A stretch of 64,000 nt of DNA, from NCBI GenBank assembly GCA_019914945.1, contig CM034103.1:5456001-5520000 (forward strand), written 5' to 3'. This stretch comes from Typha latifolia (lineage: Eukaryota > Streptophyta > Magnoliopsida > Poales > Typhaceae). Position numbers and translations under genes: made by a program. The notes beneath the pieces are model-generated. The model saw nothing but the letters and a program-made list of their open reading frames with translations, was not told the DNA's origin and searched no databases. Of the stretch, positions 44,238 to 56,500 are shown piece after piece; the stretch's first letter is position 1; every line of letters starts with the position of its first letter.

Positions 44238-47002
44238 TTTCTTCTTCTTTCTTTCTTTCTTTCTTTTTCTACACAGTGCTGGGCTTGGCCTAGCACTATA
44301 GCAGGTAGTGCTGGGTCAAGCCCAACACTGATGGTAGTTTTTTTAATTAATTAATTATTTATTTATTCATTTTATTGATGTTATTTATTTAGGTTTTTCC
44401 TTCTTAATTAATGCAAATAGATTATTTAGACATTAATTATTTTAATAATAATCTATAATCTTCAATATGATTAGTATTAATTATAATTTGTATAATCAAT
44501 GATTAATTAGGTATAAATATAATTAATACTCATATTTATTTATTTATATTTCTATTAGATTAATATATAGATTTGTAAATTATAATTATCAAATTTATAT
44601 ACTAATATTTTTATGAGATACATTTTAAATAATTCTAATAATTTATTATACATTATTATTTTGTAACAAATAAAATAATCAGCTTATGTATTTACTTATT
44701 ATTTTATAAAGTAATGACTACATAGTCCCTAATTAATCAAGATGTAATTTAATTATAATTAAATTTTTATCTAAATTTTTATTTTTATTTATAATTAAAA
44801 ATCTAGCTAGTTATAAAAATAAGTAGAAATTCTAAAATCTAATAAATAATTATATTTTACTCGAATGGATTATAATGGGATAAACAACTAACTTTATGTT
44901 ACTTAAATATTTTTAGATCCTGAACCCCTTATTTGAGACCCCGTGGACCTTGCAAGCGATGAGTGTCACTCAGTTGATGGGCGGATGTAAATGATACGTA
45001 GTTTGTATTTTCTGATCAGTGTGAGTAGTCTTACCCCCTAGATGCCTTTATCAAATTAGGTTATATTATATATTATGTACATGCATATTTTGGCCTCCAA
45101 CATGATTATATGACCTTATCTAAAAATGATTACAGTCGAGCATATTTTATCAAGCATCTGATTAGGTTGATCTGAGATATGAGCACATTGGTGATATATA
45201 GAGATGATGAGAGATGATTATACTGTTATAATGTTATGTCTAGTTGATCTATAGCATGAGTATGCATGTAATTGATTAGTATGAGTATGCATGTGTTGAC
45301 TACATGATCGGAGACTATATTGCATTATTTTTCTCTTAATTCATGTTCTACCTAAATTCCTGTTATGCATTGACTTGTTATCATACTAGATATATGCATA
45401 TGATCTGTCATTTAAAAGGAAAGCATGAAATGTGATTGATAGGATAATTGATAGAAAGCGTGAGGATACCCGAGTGAGCGCGAGGGTTAGGATGCGTTTG
45501 GTGGATGATTGATCGCTCGACATAGTTGCGATCTTGTTGGCCTAACGTCCGAGGTCGTTAGTCTGTGTGCGCAGCAGACATTCGGGCACATACCGTTCGC
45601 CAGGGCATATGTGGCGAGTTATCCTCATGAGGTTTCTATCAGCTAGAAAGGTGCCCGGTTTGGATGGATGTTGATACTCTAGGGGGTGGCGGGGTATTGT
45701 TATATTTGAGATACTCTTGTAGGTGGCGGAGTATACTCTGAGCCTCCGAGCATGATGTTGAGACCGGATACTGGGTGTTGACTATGCACAGTGGTCTAGT
45801 ATGATGATATTATACTGAGATGTCGGTGACGATCGTGATGTTGAGAAATTTATATGATTTCATTATCTTCTATTATACTTGATTATCGAATGGTAAATAT
45901 GCGTCATAGATGGTTGCATTTGATATCATAGCATGATCATGATCGGCATGCATCATATGTGTTATATATGAGAGAGAGTTATGATGATAATATGACATGG
46001 AGATTTATTTATACATTGTCAAGGATTATATATTTTATCAGTTATGACATGACATGTTATCTATTTTTTATTTATGTATTATTGAGGAACATTCATATAC
46101 TCATTCATGACATGATGCTCTTTCTGATTCATATTATGCAGTACATGATTTACTCTCTGTTTGACATCACTGATTTGGGGTAAGGTCGGTCTATTCATTA
46201 AGCCTTTTGCTCATTACTCTCTTTATTTCTTTTCTAACCCCCTCAGATATGTGGTACATGATAGCGACTTGAGATATCTTGAGAAGATATTTTAGAGCGA
46301 TGATGAGGTGACTATAGATGCGAGATGGTATAGATGATAGTTTATATAGAAATTGAGTTGTATCAGTATTTGATATTTGTACTCTTTTGTATTAGACGAT
46401 GATTTGTATGATACAGGTCGAATCATGGCGTATTCTTGTATCAGTTGTTTAATTATATCTTGATGGTTTGTTGTGGCCTGTGTGAGTCCTGCCAGATTAT
46501 ATAGTGGTCTAGTGTATATTATTATGGGCTGGGATATTCATATGTTAACCTGTTTATTTGGTTAATAGTATGATTTATCTAGTGATGGATTATGTGATCA
46601 TGGATATGTTAGCATATTTTATTTGATGATGTCATGATTATATGTGCATAGAAGAGTATCTGTGCGTTACGGGCCCCGCCCGACTTGTCGCGTGCATGCA
46701 CGTGCCCGTGTCGGGCGGGGGCGTTACACATTCACGCCACCCGTCACCACCACCATCACCCACATTATTCCGTATTTTAGTCCCTACTATAGTTTGAAGG
46801 CAGTAAATACAAAAGTTGTAGATCAGGAAGTTACGGATCAAACCTAATTGGTTTCGTAATTTTTAGACTGTCATAGAATATTTGAAGAATATTATCCCAC
46901 GATCACGCAGACTTATTTCTGTAATATATCCAAATCTTGAAGGAATCGTTTCGTAGCTTATCTTTGGTTCAAGAACTTATCAAGTAGTATCGGAGCTTAA
47001 AA
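43275..47002 (+). repeat. 3' LTR of element F, interrupted by B
   Basis: It begins TGATACATTTAGTTAGG as in the 5' LTR and ends GGAGCTTAAAA (the 5' LTR ends GGAGCTTAACA). Without B it is about 680 bp. It is shorter than the 5' LTR because about 200 bp equivalent to 29,017-29,219 are missing; a 14-bp copy of nearby sequence sits at the junction (43,619-43,632). GTTCGAAC motifs are at 43,345-43,550 and a TATA-like CTATATATATG is at 43,606-43,616. Confidence 0.8.
43688..46728 (+). mobile_element. solo LTR 'B' (3-kb gypsy LTR family)
   Basis: B starts TGTAACAACCCAATC and ends GGGGGCGTTACA, with 5-bp flanks CATCC (43,683-43,687) and CATTC (46,729-46,733), one mismatch. The interrupted LTR sequence of F continues directly on both sides (CATAACCCTAA before, CCACCCGTCACCACC after). 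Inside are CT and CTT tracts (43,863-44,090 and 44,189-44,268), then AT-rich DNA. It is the near-identical inverted counterpart of LTR A. There is no second LTR or coding region, so it is a solo LTR. Confidence 0.85.
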
Positions 47003-49790
47003 TCGCCATGGGCACGTGCACGCCCACATGCAAAGAAACACTCCTGTGCCCACATAATCCATCATAAAATAAATAATGACATCATCAATGTAAACCTGTT
47101 AACATATCCATATCTAAATTGATAACAACCATACCGGATAACTGTATAATCTAGCATGTCATAATCTGATAAAGCCCACAATGGCCACGACAAACTATCA
47201 AGATACAACTAAAACTACTAATACATGAGTACACTATAATTCAACATGTATTATACAAATTACTATTTGATATAATAGAGTACAAATATCTAATAATTGT
47301 ATAACTAAATATTTAGATAAACTATCTTCTATACCATTTCACATGTATAGCTCACCTCATCTTTGCTCTAAAATATCTTTTCAGGATATTCCCAAGTCAT
47401 TATCATGTACTACTAATCTAAATGGGTTAGAAAAGAAATAAAGAGAGTCATGAGCTAAAGGCTTAGTGAATAGACTTTATACTAAATCAATGATGCGAAA
47501 CAAAGAGTAAATTATGTATTAGATAATATGAATTAGAAAGAAGTATCATGCTATGAATGAGCATATAATCATGTCCTCGATAATATCAAATATATAGTAG
47601 ATATCATGTTGTAACTAATCAAGTATATAATTCTCGACAGTGTATAAATAAATCTCCATGTCATACCATCATCGTAACTCTCTTAAATATAACACATATA
47701 ATACATGTTGACTATGACTATGCTATGATATTAAATACAACCACATATGATGCATATTGACCACTCGTTAATCAAGTATATCAGATGATAATAAAATCAT
47801 ATACATTTCTCATCTCAACCATCAATATTGACTATGAATAATATCATATACTAGACCACTATGTACAGTCAACATTTGGTACCCGATCTCAAAATTCAGC
47901 CTGAAGGCTCAAAGCATACCTTGCCAACCATTAATGGTATCTCAATCATATAATCATATCCTGCTAATCGTTAAGGGTATCATCATACAGACTCAGGTAC
48001 CCAACTGGCTGATAGAAACTACATGATGATAACTTGCCATATATGCCCTAGCGAACGACATGTGTTCCAATGTTTGTTTCACAGACTACTGACCTAGAAC
48101 GCAAGGCCATATGATCGCGACTATGTCGAGTGATTAATCATCTCTAGGCACGCCCTAACCCTCGCGCTCACTCGGGTATACTCATGCTTTCTACCAACCA
48201 TCCTATCAATCATATTTCACGCTTTCCTTCTAATGATACATGTATCATATGCATACTCATAGTAGTCTATCACATGCATACTCATGGTAGAGATCATCTC
48301 AACATATAGTCATAACAGTATGGTCATCTTTAATAATCTCTATGTATCATCAGCATACTCATATCCATATCCAAGATCAGTCTAATCAAATGCATGATAA
48401 AATATGTTCAATTGAAATAATCTCTAGATAAGATCATATAATTATGCTGGAGGCCAAAACATGCATATACATAATTATATAATATATCCTAATTTGATAA
48501 ATGCGTTTAGGGGATAAGACTACTCACATCTAATCAAAATACAAGAACCACGTATCCCTCACATCCGTCAACCGAGTGTTAATCATCGCTAACAGGAACT
48601 ACGGGGTCTCACATAATGGGCTCAGGATTTGAAAATGTTTAGATAACATAAAATTAGTCGTTTATCTAATTAAAATTTGTTCCTATAAAATATAGTGTTT
48701 TATTAGGTTTTATACTATTATTATTAAAATGCTAGTGGTGAAAAAAGATTAAAAGGGTTACTCTTTTATGTTTATTAAAATAGTGTAAATATGTAATTAT
48801 AAAATAAAAGGCTAAATATGTCTAATTATATATCAGAATATAAGTGTTGACAAAAATACAGTTACAACTAATGTATTATTCTTAACTAATTATAAACTAC
48901 ATAATCTTTGCTTAATTATATAATATAAGAAATAAGCAAATAAATATACAAGCCTATTATTTTATTCTATACAAAATAGTATAACTAAACTGATAGAATT
49001 ACATACTAGCTTTATATAAATAATGAATATTAGGGTATATTTATAAATCTCACGACTATAATTAATGAAGGTAAGTATTAATCTATCATATGCAAGTAAG
49101 CTTATTTGTAAATAATAGGTATATTTAGGTATTTATAATATAATTAATCATTAATCATACTAATTATAATTAGCTAATAATTATATTACTGAATATATAT
49201 AACAATGTAATTAACTGCCTAATTAAATTAAATGTATTAGTTAACATAAAATCCTTAATTAATAGAAAAAGAAAGAAAGAAAAAGATATAAGGAAAAAAG
49301 AAACTACTATAGTGCTGGGCTCGAGCCCAACACTAGAGCAGCCATGAAAGAGGAACTGAGGAAGAAGAAAAATAAAGGAAGAAGAAGAAAGAAAAGAAGA
49401 GAAGAGGAGAAGAAAGGAAGGTAAGGGAGGAGGAGTTGGGCCGTCGGGGAGGGGCTCGGCCGCTGGCTGGCCTCTCACTAGTGGCTTGGTTCAGGCGAAC
49501 CTGAGAAGGAGAAAGGAAGTAAGAGAGAGGGGGGGAGAGAGAGAGAAAGAGAGAGAGAGGAGAGAGAGGAGAGAGAGGAGAGAGAGAGAGGGGGAGGATG
49601 AAGCTCACTGGCGCTCGATGGAGGTGGTAGCAATGGGTTCCGTGGTTAGCGGCAGCAAATTCACAAGAGGGAGAGGGAGGGAGTAAGAGAGAAAGAATGA
49701 CAGAGAGAGCGTAACCAAAAGAGAGGGGTTTAAAGAGAGAGAAAGCGATGGAGGGAGGATGACGGCGGTGGCGGGGCCCGCCGCGCAGTA

Positions 49791-50260
49791 CTATTATGGT
49801 GAAGTAGAAAATCCTTAAGAGAAGAGGGCAAAAGGGAGACTTTCTAAATAATAGAGAGAAAGCTAGAGAGAGGAGAGATAGAGAGATTGAAGAAGATAAA
49901 TTTAATTCATCAAGTCTCTTAAGATGAAGGAGAATAAAATAGGGCTATAATTCATCAAGTCTCTTAAGCTATAAAGACCCTATTTATAGAGAATAAAATA
50001 AAAGAGTCCTAAATCAAATAAGAATAAGAAACAAATAATTAGATCTATCTAAACTGTCCTCCAACTCTTTCTCAAAGAATATTAGAATATTCGAATACAA
50101 ATGCGGTCAGGATGTCATCAATATAATGAGTATATTTCATATTATTTGGATCTTATATGAATATCTTATAAATATTTCTCCATAAGTGCACCAACTATAA
50201 TTTCTTGTAATTTAAGAATTTAGACTAATTTGTTATTTGAACTCAAATAAGATTTGGATT
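49791..50260. other. intergenic, no gene recognised
   Basis: Purine-rich sequence passing into AT-rich DNA. A direct repeat, AATTCATCAAGTCTCTTAAG, occurs at about 49,905 and 49,951. No coding motif was found. Confidence 0.45.
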
Positions 50261-51236
50261 TTATCAGCACATAAAATGCTTGGTCAAGGATCTAGATGCC
50301 TTCATTTTCATTTTTCATTTTGATACGATTTAGATTTCATCGATGTCGTCTCGAGAATGGATACACTTTAGGGGTGTCTTTTATTCTTGTTTTGATGTTT
50401 AATTCATAGAAAAATAAGTTTTCTGTATGTCGCGTTCAAACGTGGGTGGAGTGCGTTCGAATGCACTTGGCACTTGTGAACGCCTGTATCGGGTTCGCAC
50501 ATACAGAGAGTGCGAAATGTGCATTCGAATGCGCCTGCAAACGCCTGCATTGCGTTCACACATACGGAGAACGCAAAATGTGCGTTCGGGCGCGTTCGAA
50601 CGCGGTCGGCGAAAATCTATTATTTTATGGTTAATAATTGTCATTTTTGAATTGTTTGATTAGCCTCAAAAGGTATGGATGGCAACCATGGAATCATTAT
50701 TGAATAAATTGAGTTTTGCCCTAGCCTCCCTCGACCGGCCAATCATCCTACCCTTAGGAGAAGCCCACTCCTCACCCTTCTTTCAATCTATCTATCACCT
50801 TGCCCTAACCTCTTCCATCACCCATAACTCTTCCAGCACCATGTATTCACCGGTGCCACCCCATTATTGCCGGTCCACCACCCTCCACCATCACCAAGGA
50901 TCTCGTGCCTCCATCCACGGATCCAAAGATGGACTCCCTGACTTTTCTCTACTAATCGGATGATATCTCAATATCCCACCGTCTGATTCGCCTAAAACTT
51001 GATTGTTGGAAGTTCTTTTTCGAGAATACAACATATCAAAATTTCACGTTGATCCAACAGCTGTATCTTTCGGGATCTATTTTCAAAGTTCTGTGTCAGA
51101 TCCTGTCCAAATCTGAAAATGGGAAAGATCGAATCTTAACCTAAAGGGGAGATCGTATCACATTTTTTTTTTGATAATCTTTTGAAAGTTTGTAGAGACT
51201 AAATTGCTGAATTTTGAAATCACATACAAATTACAA
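50260..51236. repeat. duplicated RbfA 3'-flank scrap split by LTR-like DNA
   Basis: AAAATGCTTGGTCAAGGATC with GATGCCTTCA (50,273-50,302) matches 53,438-53,470. GATAATCTTTTGAAAGTTTG to CACATACAAATTACAAA (51,172-51,233) matches 53,495-53,556 in the same orientation. The intervening 50,400-51,160 is LTR-like, with GTTCGAATGC/GAACGC motifs at 50,430-50,605. So a short piece downstream of the RbfA gene was duplicated and then split by a retroelement, or vice versa. Confidence 0.6.
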
Positions 51237-51237
51237 A

Positions 51238-52142
51238 TACATTTTTATGCATTAGTTGTTTATTTTCATTAAAATAAAATTCTTGTAAATCGCGTTCTAA
51301 CATAGGGGGTCGTGTTCGAACGCCCTTGCGAACGCCTACATCAGGTTTGCAAATACAGATAACGCATATTATGCATTTGAACATGGTCGGGTGAGTTCGA
51401 ACGCCTGCATCGCATTTGCACATACAGAGAACGTCTTTTGGTGCGTTCGAACGTGATTGGGCGCGTTCGAACGCGATCGACGGGAATCCTCTAGAATTAG
51501 GGTTTCATGTTGTTTTAGGACTTGTTGGTTAGCCTCTATAAATATGTGGATGACAGCCAACTTCATTATGCTATTGGAATATTAATTTTTTTCTCCTATC
51601 TTCTCTCTAGACTCTCTCCCTTCTACCTCTTCATCATTCTTCCACCTCTACAGTTGGTAAGGTTTCTCCTAACTTATAATCTCCCTCAACTGTCGAGCCA
51701 CCCCTCTTCTTTGGGATCTCGACCACTTCGTTCCCTTCATCTACTTCCCTTAATCACATCCATCATCCACATTTACCTCCACATCCATCCATAACCCTAA
51801 CATCCACTTCACCCGTCACCACCACATCACCCGTCACCACCACATCACCCACGTTATTCTGTATTTTCGTCACTTCTACACTTTGAAATCTGCGAAGAAC
51901 GTAAATACAAAAATTGTACATCAGGAAGCTATGGATCTAACCCAATTAGTTTCATAATTTTATGACTACCAAAGAATATCTGACGAATATTTTTCCACTA
52001 TTGCGCGGATTGATTCCTGTAATACATTCAGATTTTGAAGGAATCGTAGCGTAGCCTATCTTTAGTTCCAAATCATATCAAATTGGTATCAGAGCTTAAC
52101 AATTTGGTATCAGAGCTTAACAATTGGTATCTAAGCTTAACA
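51238..52142 (+). mobile_element. F-family LTR with repeated PBS-like tail
   Basis: From TTGTTTATTTTCATTAAAAT (about 51,254) this matches the F LTR in order: GTTCGAAC motifs (51,290-51,480), TATA-like CTATAAATATG (51,535-51,545), CCATCCATAACCCTAAC, and GGAATCGTAGCGTAGCC. The first few dozen bases of the LTR are absent. It ends in AATTGGTATCAGAGCTTAAC repeated nearly three times (52,080-52,142), that is, an LTR end plus primer-binding-site motif in tandem. No internal coding follows. Confidence 0.75.
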
Positions 52143-52470
52143 CTATAAGAATGTCGTAGCCCTATTTTTTTTAAAACATAAAAAGTGCAACCTCCGTCAA
52201 ACAACGACGGTTTGCAAACATAGTTGTTTTCAAAACCAAATCAGGTGATCTCTTCATCTAGCCATAGAATAATGCTATGCTTAGCCAGGAAAACCAATCA
52301 AGCTACCTGGTAGGTTGATCTCTACGGACAACGACACATATATAGCCATACAGTTCTATGCTTAGCCGTAAACTAAATAGTTTTTGACCAAACTAGCCTT
52401 GTACCAAAAAATTTCTACTTAAGGCTAGGCTACCCCTCAAACTTATTAACAAATGGGTATAATTCTTTGT
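52139..52470 (+). mobile_element. possible CACTA-type terminus
   Basis: CACTATAAGAATGTCG at 52,140 overlaps the end of the LTR tail. CCGTCAAACAACGACGG follows, a short inverted pair typical of CACTA subterminal regions. No second end was found, and the overlap with the LTR tail makes this uncertain. Confidence 0.3.
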
Positions 52471-52544
52471 AGTCCTGATAATAACGGTCAAATGATCAGC
52501 GTTTTCTTAGACAAAAATATTGATCAATTCAATACTTTTATAGC

Positions 52545-52549
<5 letters not shown>

Positions 52550-52583
<34 letters not shown>
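52550..52583. repeat. TA microsatellite
   Basis: About 16 TA units. It sits between AATGATCAGCGTTTTC (52,491) and ATGCTGAATTGGTCAGCATT (52,635), which are weakly inverted to each other, so it could be the centre of a small foldback element. Confidence 0.8.
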
Positions 52584-52585
<2 letters not shown>

Positions 52586-52769
52586 TTAACTTAATTTTTT
52601 AGCAGTTAAAGCAAAAAAATATCTGATCATAAAAATGCTGAATTGGTCAGCATTTTTATTATGACTATAGTAAATTAGATCTCATTTAATAATAAGTTTG
52701 ATTGACAGTCTATTTTGATAAAAAGAATATATTATAAAATGAGTCAGGTTGGTCAAAAACTCTAAACTA

Positions 52770-53437
52770 AAGGCATCAAAGTCAGACGGTACGACCGTCC
52801 CTATTAGAAGAATTCCTTCTTTTATCAGAACGTTACAACCGTCCCTATTACCATGGATTAATTGGAAGATGAGAAGGGTGCCGTCTCACCTAGCAAAGAT
52901 CAAGGCGAATGTGGTAGGAGAAAACTCACCACAGTTTGTGAGAAGAATTTCGTATTAGCAATATTAGCATAGTTCTTTCTTTTTTACGTTTCTTTGGAGA
53001 GAAAGAAACTCAACCTTGATTTGTGACAAGATTGTGTGTTACGTACTGGCAATTGGAGTCTTGCTTATTTGTCTCTGTTAAAGTTGCAAGTTGCTCTTGT
53101 ACCTTTGCATGAATGTATCAGGAAAGAAAATATATTGTCGATAATGTGGGAAATTATAGTTGATTTTGTTTGTTTTCTCTCAGTTTATCTACACAAATCC
53201 TTAGACTAAATAGAAACGAGACTACAAGTATTCAGTGGCGAACAAAATGATTAGGATTAGAAGCCATAAAAATAATCTCTCAATAAGGCCTAACACAGTC
53301 TTATGAAAACATAGCAAGGTGAAACCCAATCAACAGCTTTAATAATTTACCAAGATATGAAAAAAAATTGGATGAAAATTTGAATTTCTTATATATATAA
53401 GAAAAGCTAAAATATTGAATTTAATTGCGGCCTGCAT
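52770..53437 (+). pseudogene. broken duplicate of the cysteine protease gene
   Basis: Positions 52,800-52,985 match the end of exon 1 and the start of the intron of the protease gene: GTCCCTATTACCATGGATTA, AAAGATCAAGGCGAATGTGG, and then the intron start. From 53,027 the sequence matches its 3' untranslated region and flank (GTTACGTACTGGCAATTGGA; TATATTGTCGATAAT) out to about 53,437. The whole of exon 2, with the catalytic Cys, His and Asn, and most of exon 1 are missing. Extra in-frame stops occur (GATTAATTGG). Because the intron start and the downstream flank are present, this is a genomic duplication that later lost its middle, not a retrocopy. It lies 30 kb from the intact gene in the same orientation. 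Confidence 0.85.
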
Positions 53438-53575
53438 GTAAAATGCTTGGTCGAGGACCTAAATGCCTTCAAAATATAAATTTTCATTTTCTGATCATCT
53501 TTTGAAAGTTTTAAAAAACTAAACTGCTGAATTGTGAAGCCATATACAAATTACAAAAGTTTCCAATAACCTATG

Positions 53576-56500
53576 CTACTTTACATAGACAATGCCCTCA
53601 TCTGGTTCATCTTTGTCCCAGTCATCTTCTTCAGATACATTGGATTGTTCAGATGGTTCTTCTGCATCTTGTCCTTCAGCAAAATTCTTCTCATCCTTTA
53701 ACCTATCCAATATAGCGAGCACCTGAAGGGGAAAAAATAGTCTTCAGTGCTGCAAAATGCTGGCAGTAATCGAGTCATTATTTTCTATTGTAATGAAACC
53801 AACAACAGCATTTGGAATATATTGTTTAACATCCCTAGCTTCTCAATCTCATTTTTCTGTCAACCAGAATGTACAACCTTAAAATCAGTTCAGGTGAGGG
53901 ATAGCTATCTCAGTTTACAAGCTAGGGGTTTACCTAGTCTAAGGGCATCTTGGTGCATCGAGTCTCTGCTAGTACATGGTCAGGACAGGACAAGATATAC
54001 CAAATCTTACCCAATTACCAGATTGTTTCTAACATTCTATGACATAAGAACATGCCCAGTTGGATCAATGAAGCAAGTATTTATCATCACACTAAATGAA
54101 CGGGGAACCTTCTATTCTACTTCATAATATTAAAACAGTTTCGACCTAATGCTGCCTATTGTTCGTATATAACGTAAACTTTGCATATCCTTACTATGAT
54201 GCAGTCATAAGTACGGAGCGGTAGAAATGCTTGAAACAGTGGACAAATCAGCTACATCTTAGAAGAATAGCAAAACATGATTCAGAAGTGTAACTTGAGA
54301 TATAGACAGGTAATGCTGTCACTAAATAGAAATTTAAAGGTCCTTTAAGAGTCAGCTTAGGCACAAAAACCATATTCTTATAAAGTTCACAAGCCTGCCA
54401 AGAGGTTGGTTCTTCATTTCATCTGTATTTAAGCCCAACCAGAAAGCCTGCATCTGGTCAGAAAAATTTTGGCTGCTAACCCAATCTAAACTCAAAATAT
54501 CAGTAAAATCGCATGTGAGCTCCAAATTTATCCAATGACACAAGCTGACCTGGCCTAATTATATACGCACAACTTGTTGAGTTATTTCTTTATTATTCCA
54601 CTGCTGTTCAACAGTGAATCTTGATCTAATGTAAGGCAATGACCTCTCTCTTCATTTACTAAGTACTTATTAAACCAACCCATCCCTTAATCCTCTCTTT
54701 TTCCTTTTCTTGAACTATCTGCACCTCCGACTATGCCCCCTCAATGACTGTTCTGTGCTAACCATATGTGATGACATTCATCCTCAACATCTTCTAACAA
54801 GTAACAACTGCCACTAGGCTTTGTTCCAAAGTTTTAAATTCTGCTCAAAACCAATCTATTTGAGTGGACTAATTGGTTCCAAGGGATGAGAGAAATATCC
54901 CTAAAACAAGAAGACCTATAATTCGAGCTAGAATAGTTCACTTCAGGCTGTTTCAGCCAAAATGGGCAGAAAAGGTTTGAAACGGTCTGGTAAGATTTCA
55001 GGCCAAGCTTTAGCCCACTTTTTATCCATCTGCTCTTCTCCTTGCAATCCTTTTTTATCATTCTCTCCCTCTTAAGGTTCTGTTGATTAAATTACTGGTG
55101 CGCTACATGCACATATCCAACCCATCTTACCAATCTGTTGAAATCTTATGCACAGTTGCTGATCCCCCTAAATCCAAAAATAAATATGTTTCTTACTCTC
55201 CTTCCTGGTGAAACCACTTAAACATTTTACCTGGGAAGCACAGACATGGTAACATGCCAAAACCTAAGGTGTGGTCGTGTCCAATGCCGACACACGCTGG
55301 ACATAGTTCCAACATGTGTTGGACGCGCAATAAGTATCCAAAAATGAATATTAGAAAAAAGAAAAGAAAAAGAAATGGCCATGGCCATGGCTGGACCCAA
55401 CCCAGTTTACCAGGTACGTATTTCTGATGGAATGATTAGTAACCCGAACCAGTAAACCTTAGCCCTTAATACTACTCAATCAACCTAAAGTCCACTTTTC
55501 GAAGCCCTAAATCTCTTGCAATCCCCAAAATTCAAATACATAAATCTTATGATTGTCTTAGTTCTCTTATAAAATTTCTTTTTCTTAACTTAATATTATG
55601 AGATGTGCTCTTGACATCAAAGAATTTCACTCTATGAAGCATGTACAAAGACATGAGAACCTTGGAAAAGATACATGATATATCAAATCTTGAAAAACAA
55701 GGATACAATATATTAGAAATAGGTTGTGCATGTACTTGGGTACACAGATACATATAATTGTCTATATAGGTAGCGCAGTTATGCACATTTGTATTTTGCT
55801 TGATTGAGGAATAATCATTTTAACTACTGATATGATATACTCAAGTAACTTAATTTATCCATTAGAAAAAAACCAAAAACTACCTCTCATGACAACTTAT
55901 CCAAAGTATTTTCTTAATCATTAATACATAAGAGCAAACAAGAATATTTTGTATATACATCATAAGATTTGTTGAGGGAAAACAAAAGGCAGCTAATAGG
56001 ACTTCCATAAGGTATCAGAAAATGACCAATGTGCTAAATAGATGAAACTTTTGCTTTCATAGAAAAAGTTGGTCTTCATAAGGTGATATGTAAAGCTTAC
56101 CCTGCTCCCTCGCTCTAAAGACTCATCTTCAATGAAACGGATTTCAGGAGTCAGTCGCAACTTCATCCGCCTGCCAAGTTCACTTCGCACATACTTGGCT
56201 TTTGATTTCAATCCAGCAATAGCTACCTCTCTACCTCTTTCATCTCCAAAAACAGATACATATACCTTAACAACCTAAAACCATTGAAAATAAAAGAATT
56301 ATTACTTATCGTACTCGAATGTTTTAGAGGGTAAATTGTAGTACTTCAACAGCCCAGTAAAAGAATATGTGACCAAAAGAAGTTTTGTGCATGTAAATTT
56401 ATTCAGGATATGATTGCAACAGGCTGCTCCTAAACAGCTCAGGTCCTGCTCAACCTCAGGTATTGTGTAAACTAAACAAGCCAAACCCAATCTTTGTATT

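Larger units (their letters stand above)
28693..47002 (+). mobile_element. Ty3/gypsy chromovirus-like retrotransposon 'F', with three nested insertions
   Basis: F has a 5' LTR (28,693-29,547), PBS, degraded gag, protease, RT/RNase H, integrase and a 3' LTR (43,275-47,002). Flanking target duplication: TCGGC (28,688-28,692) against TCGCC (47,003-47,007), one mismatch. It is inserted 19 bp inside LTR E. Three elements interrupt it: G in gag, D between RT and RNase H, and B in the 3' LTR. Without them it is about 6 kb. The C-terminal integrase tail with VEWLGKPSDEVTWELE suggests a reduced chromodomain, and the short LTRs (<0.9 kb) suggest the Reina-like branch of chromoviruses. Many stops make it non-autonomous. 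Confidence 0.88.
28674..49790 (-). mobile_element. Ty3/gypsy LTR 'E' (same family as A and B), split by element F
   Basis: LTR E begins TGTAATGCCTCCGCTCGGC at 28,674, is interrupted by F at 28,692, and resumes at 47,003 with CGCCATGGGCACGTGCACG. Joined across F, it matches the start of LTR A (TGTAATGCCCCCGCCCGGC then ACGGGCACATGCATGCCC). The remainder (47,003 to about 49,790) follows A in order: AT-rich half, CACCGAC/GAGGC blocks, a GAAGAAG tract (49,370-49,420) and GA tracts (49,510-49,600). It ends near GGCGGTGGCGGGGCCCG without the expected terminal GTTACA, so the 5' end is truncated or highly diverged. Confidence 0.75.

Noticed and set aside
46644..46847. Short ORFs at the LTR B edge and similar ones at 14,701-14,913
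   Set aside because: They span LTR ends and their flanks, have no domain, and are explained by the LTR copies.
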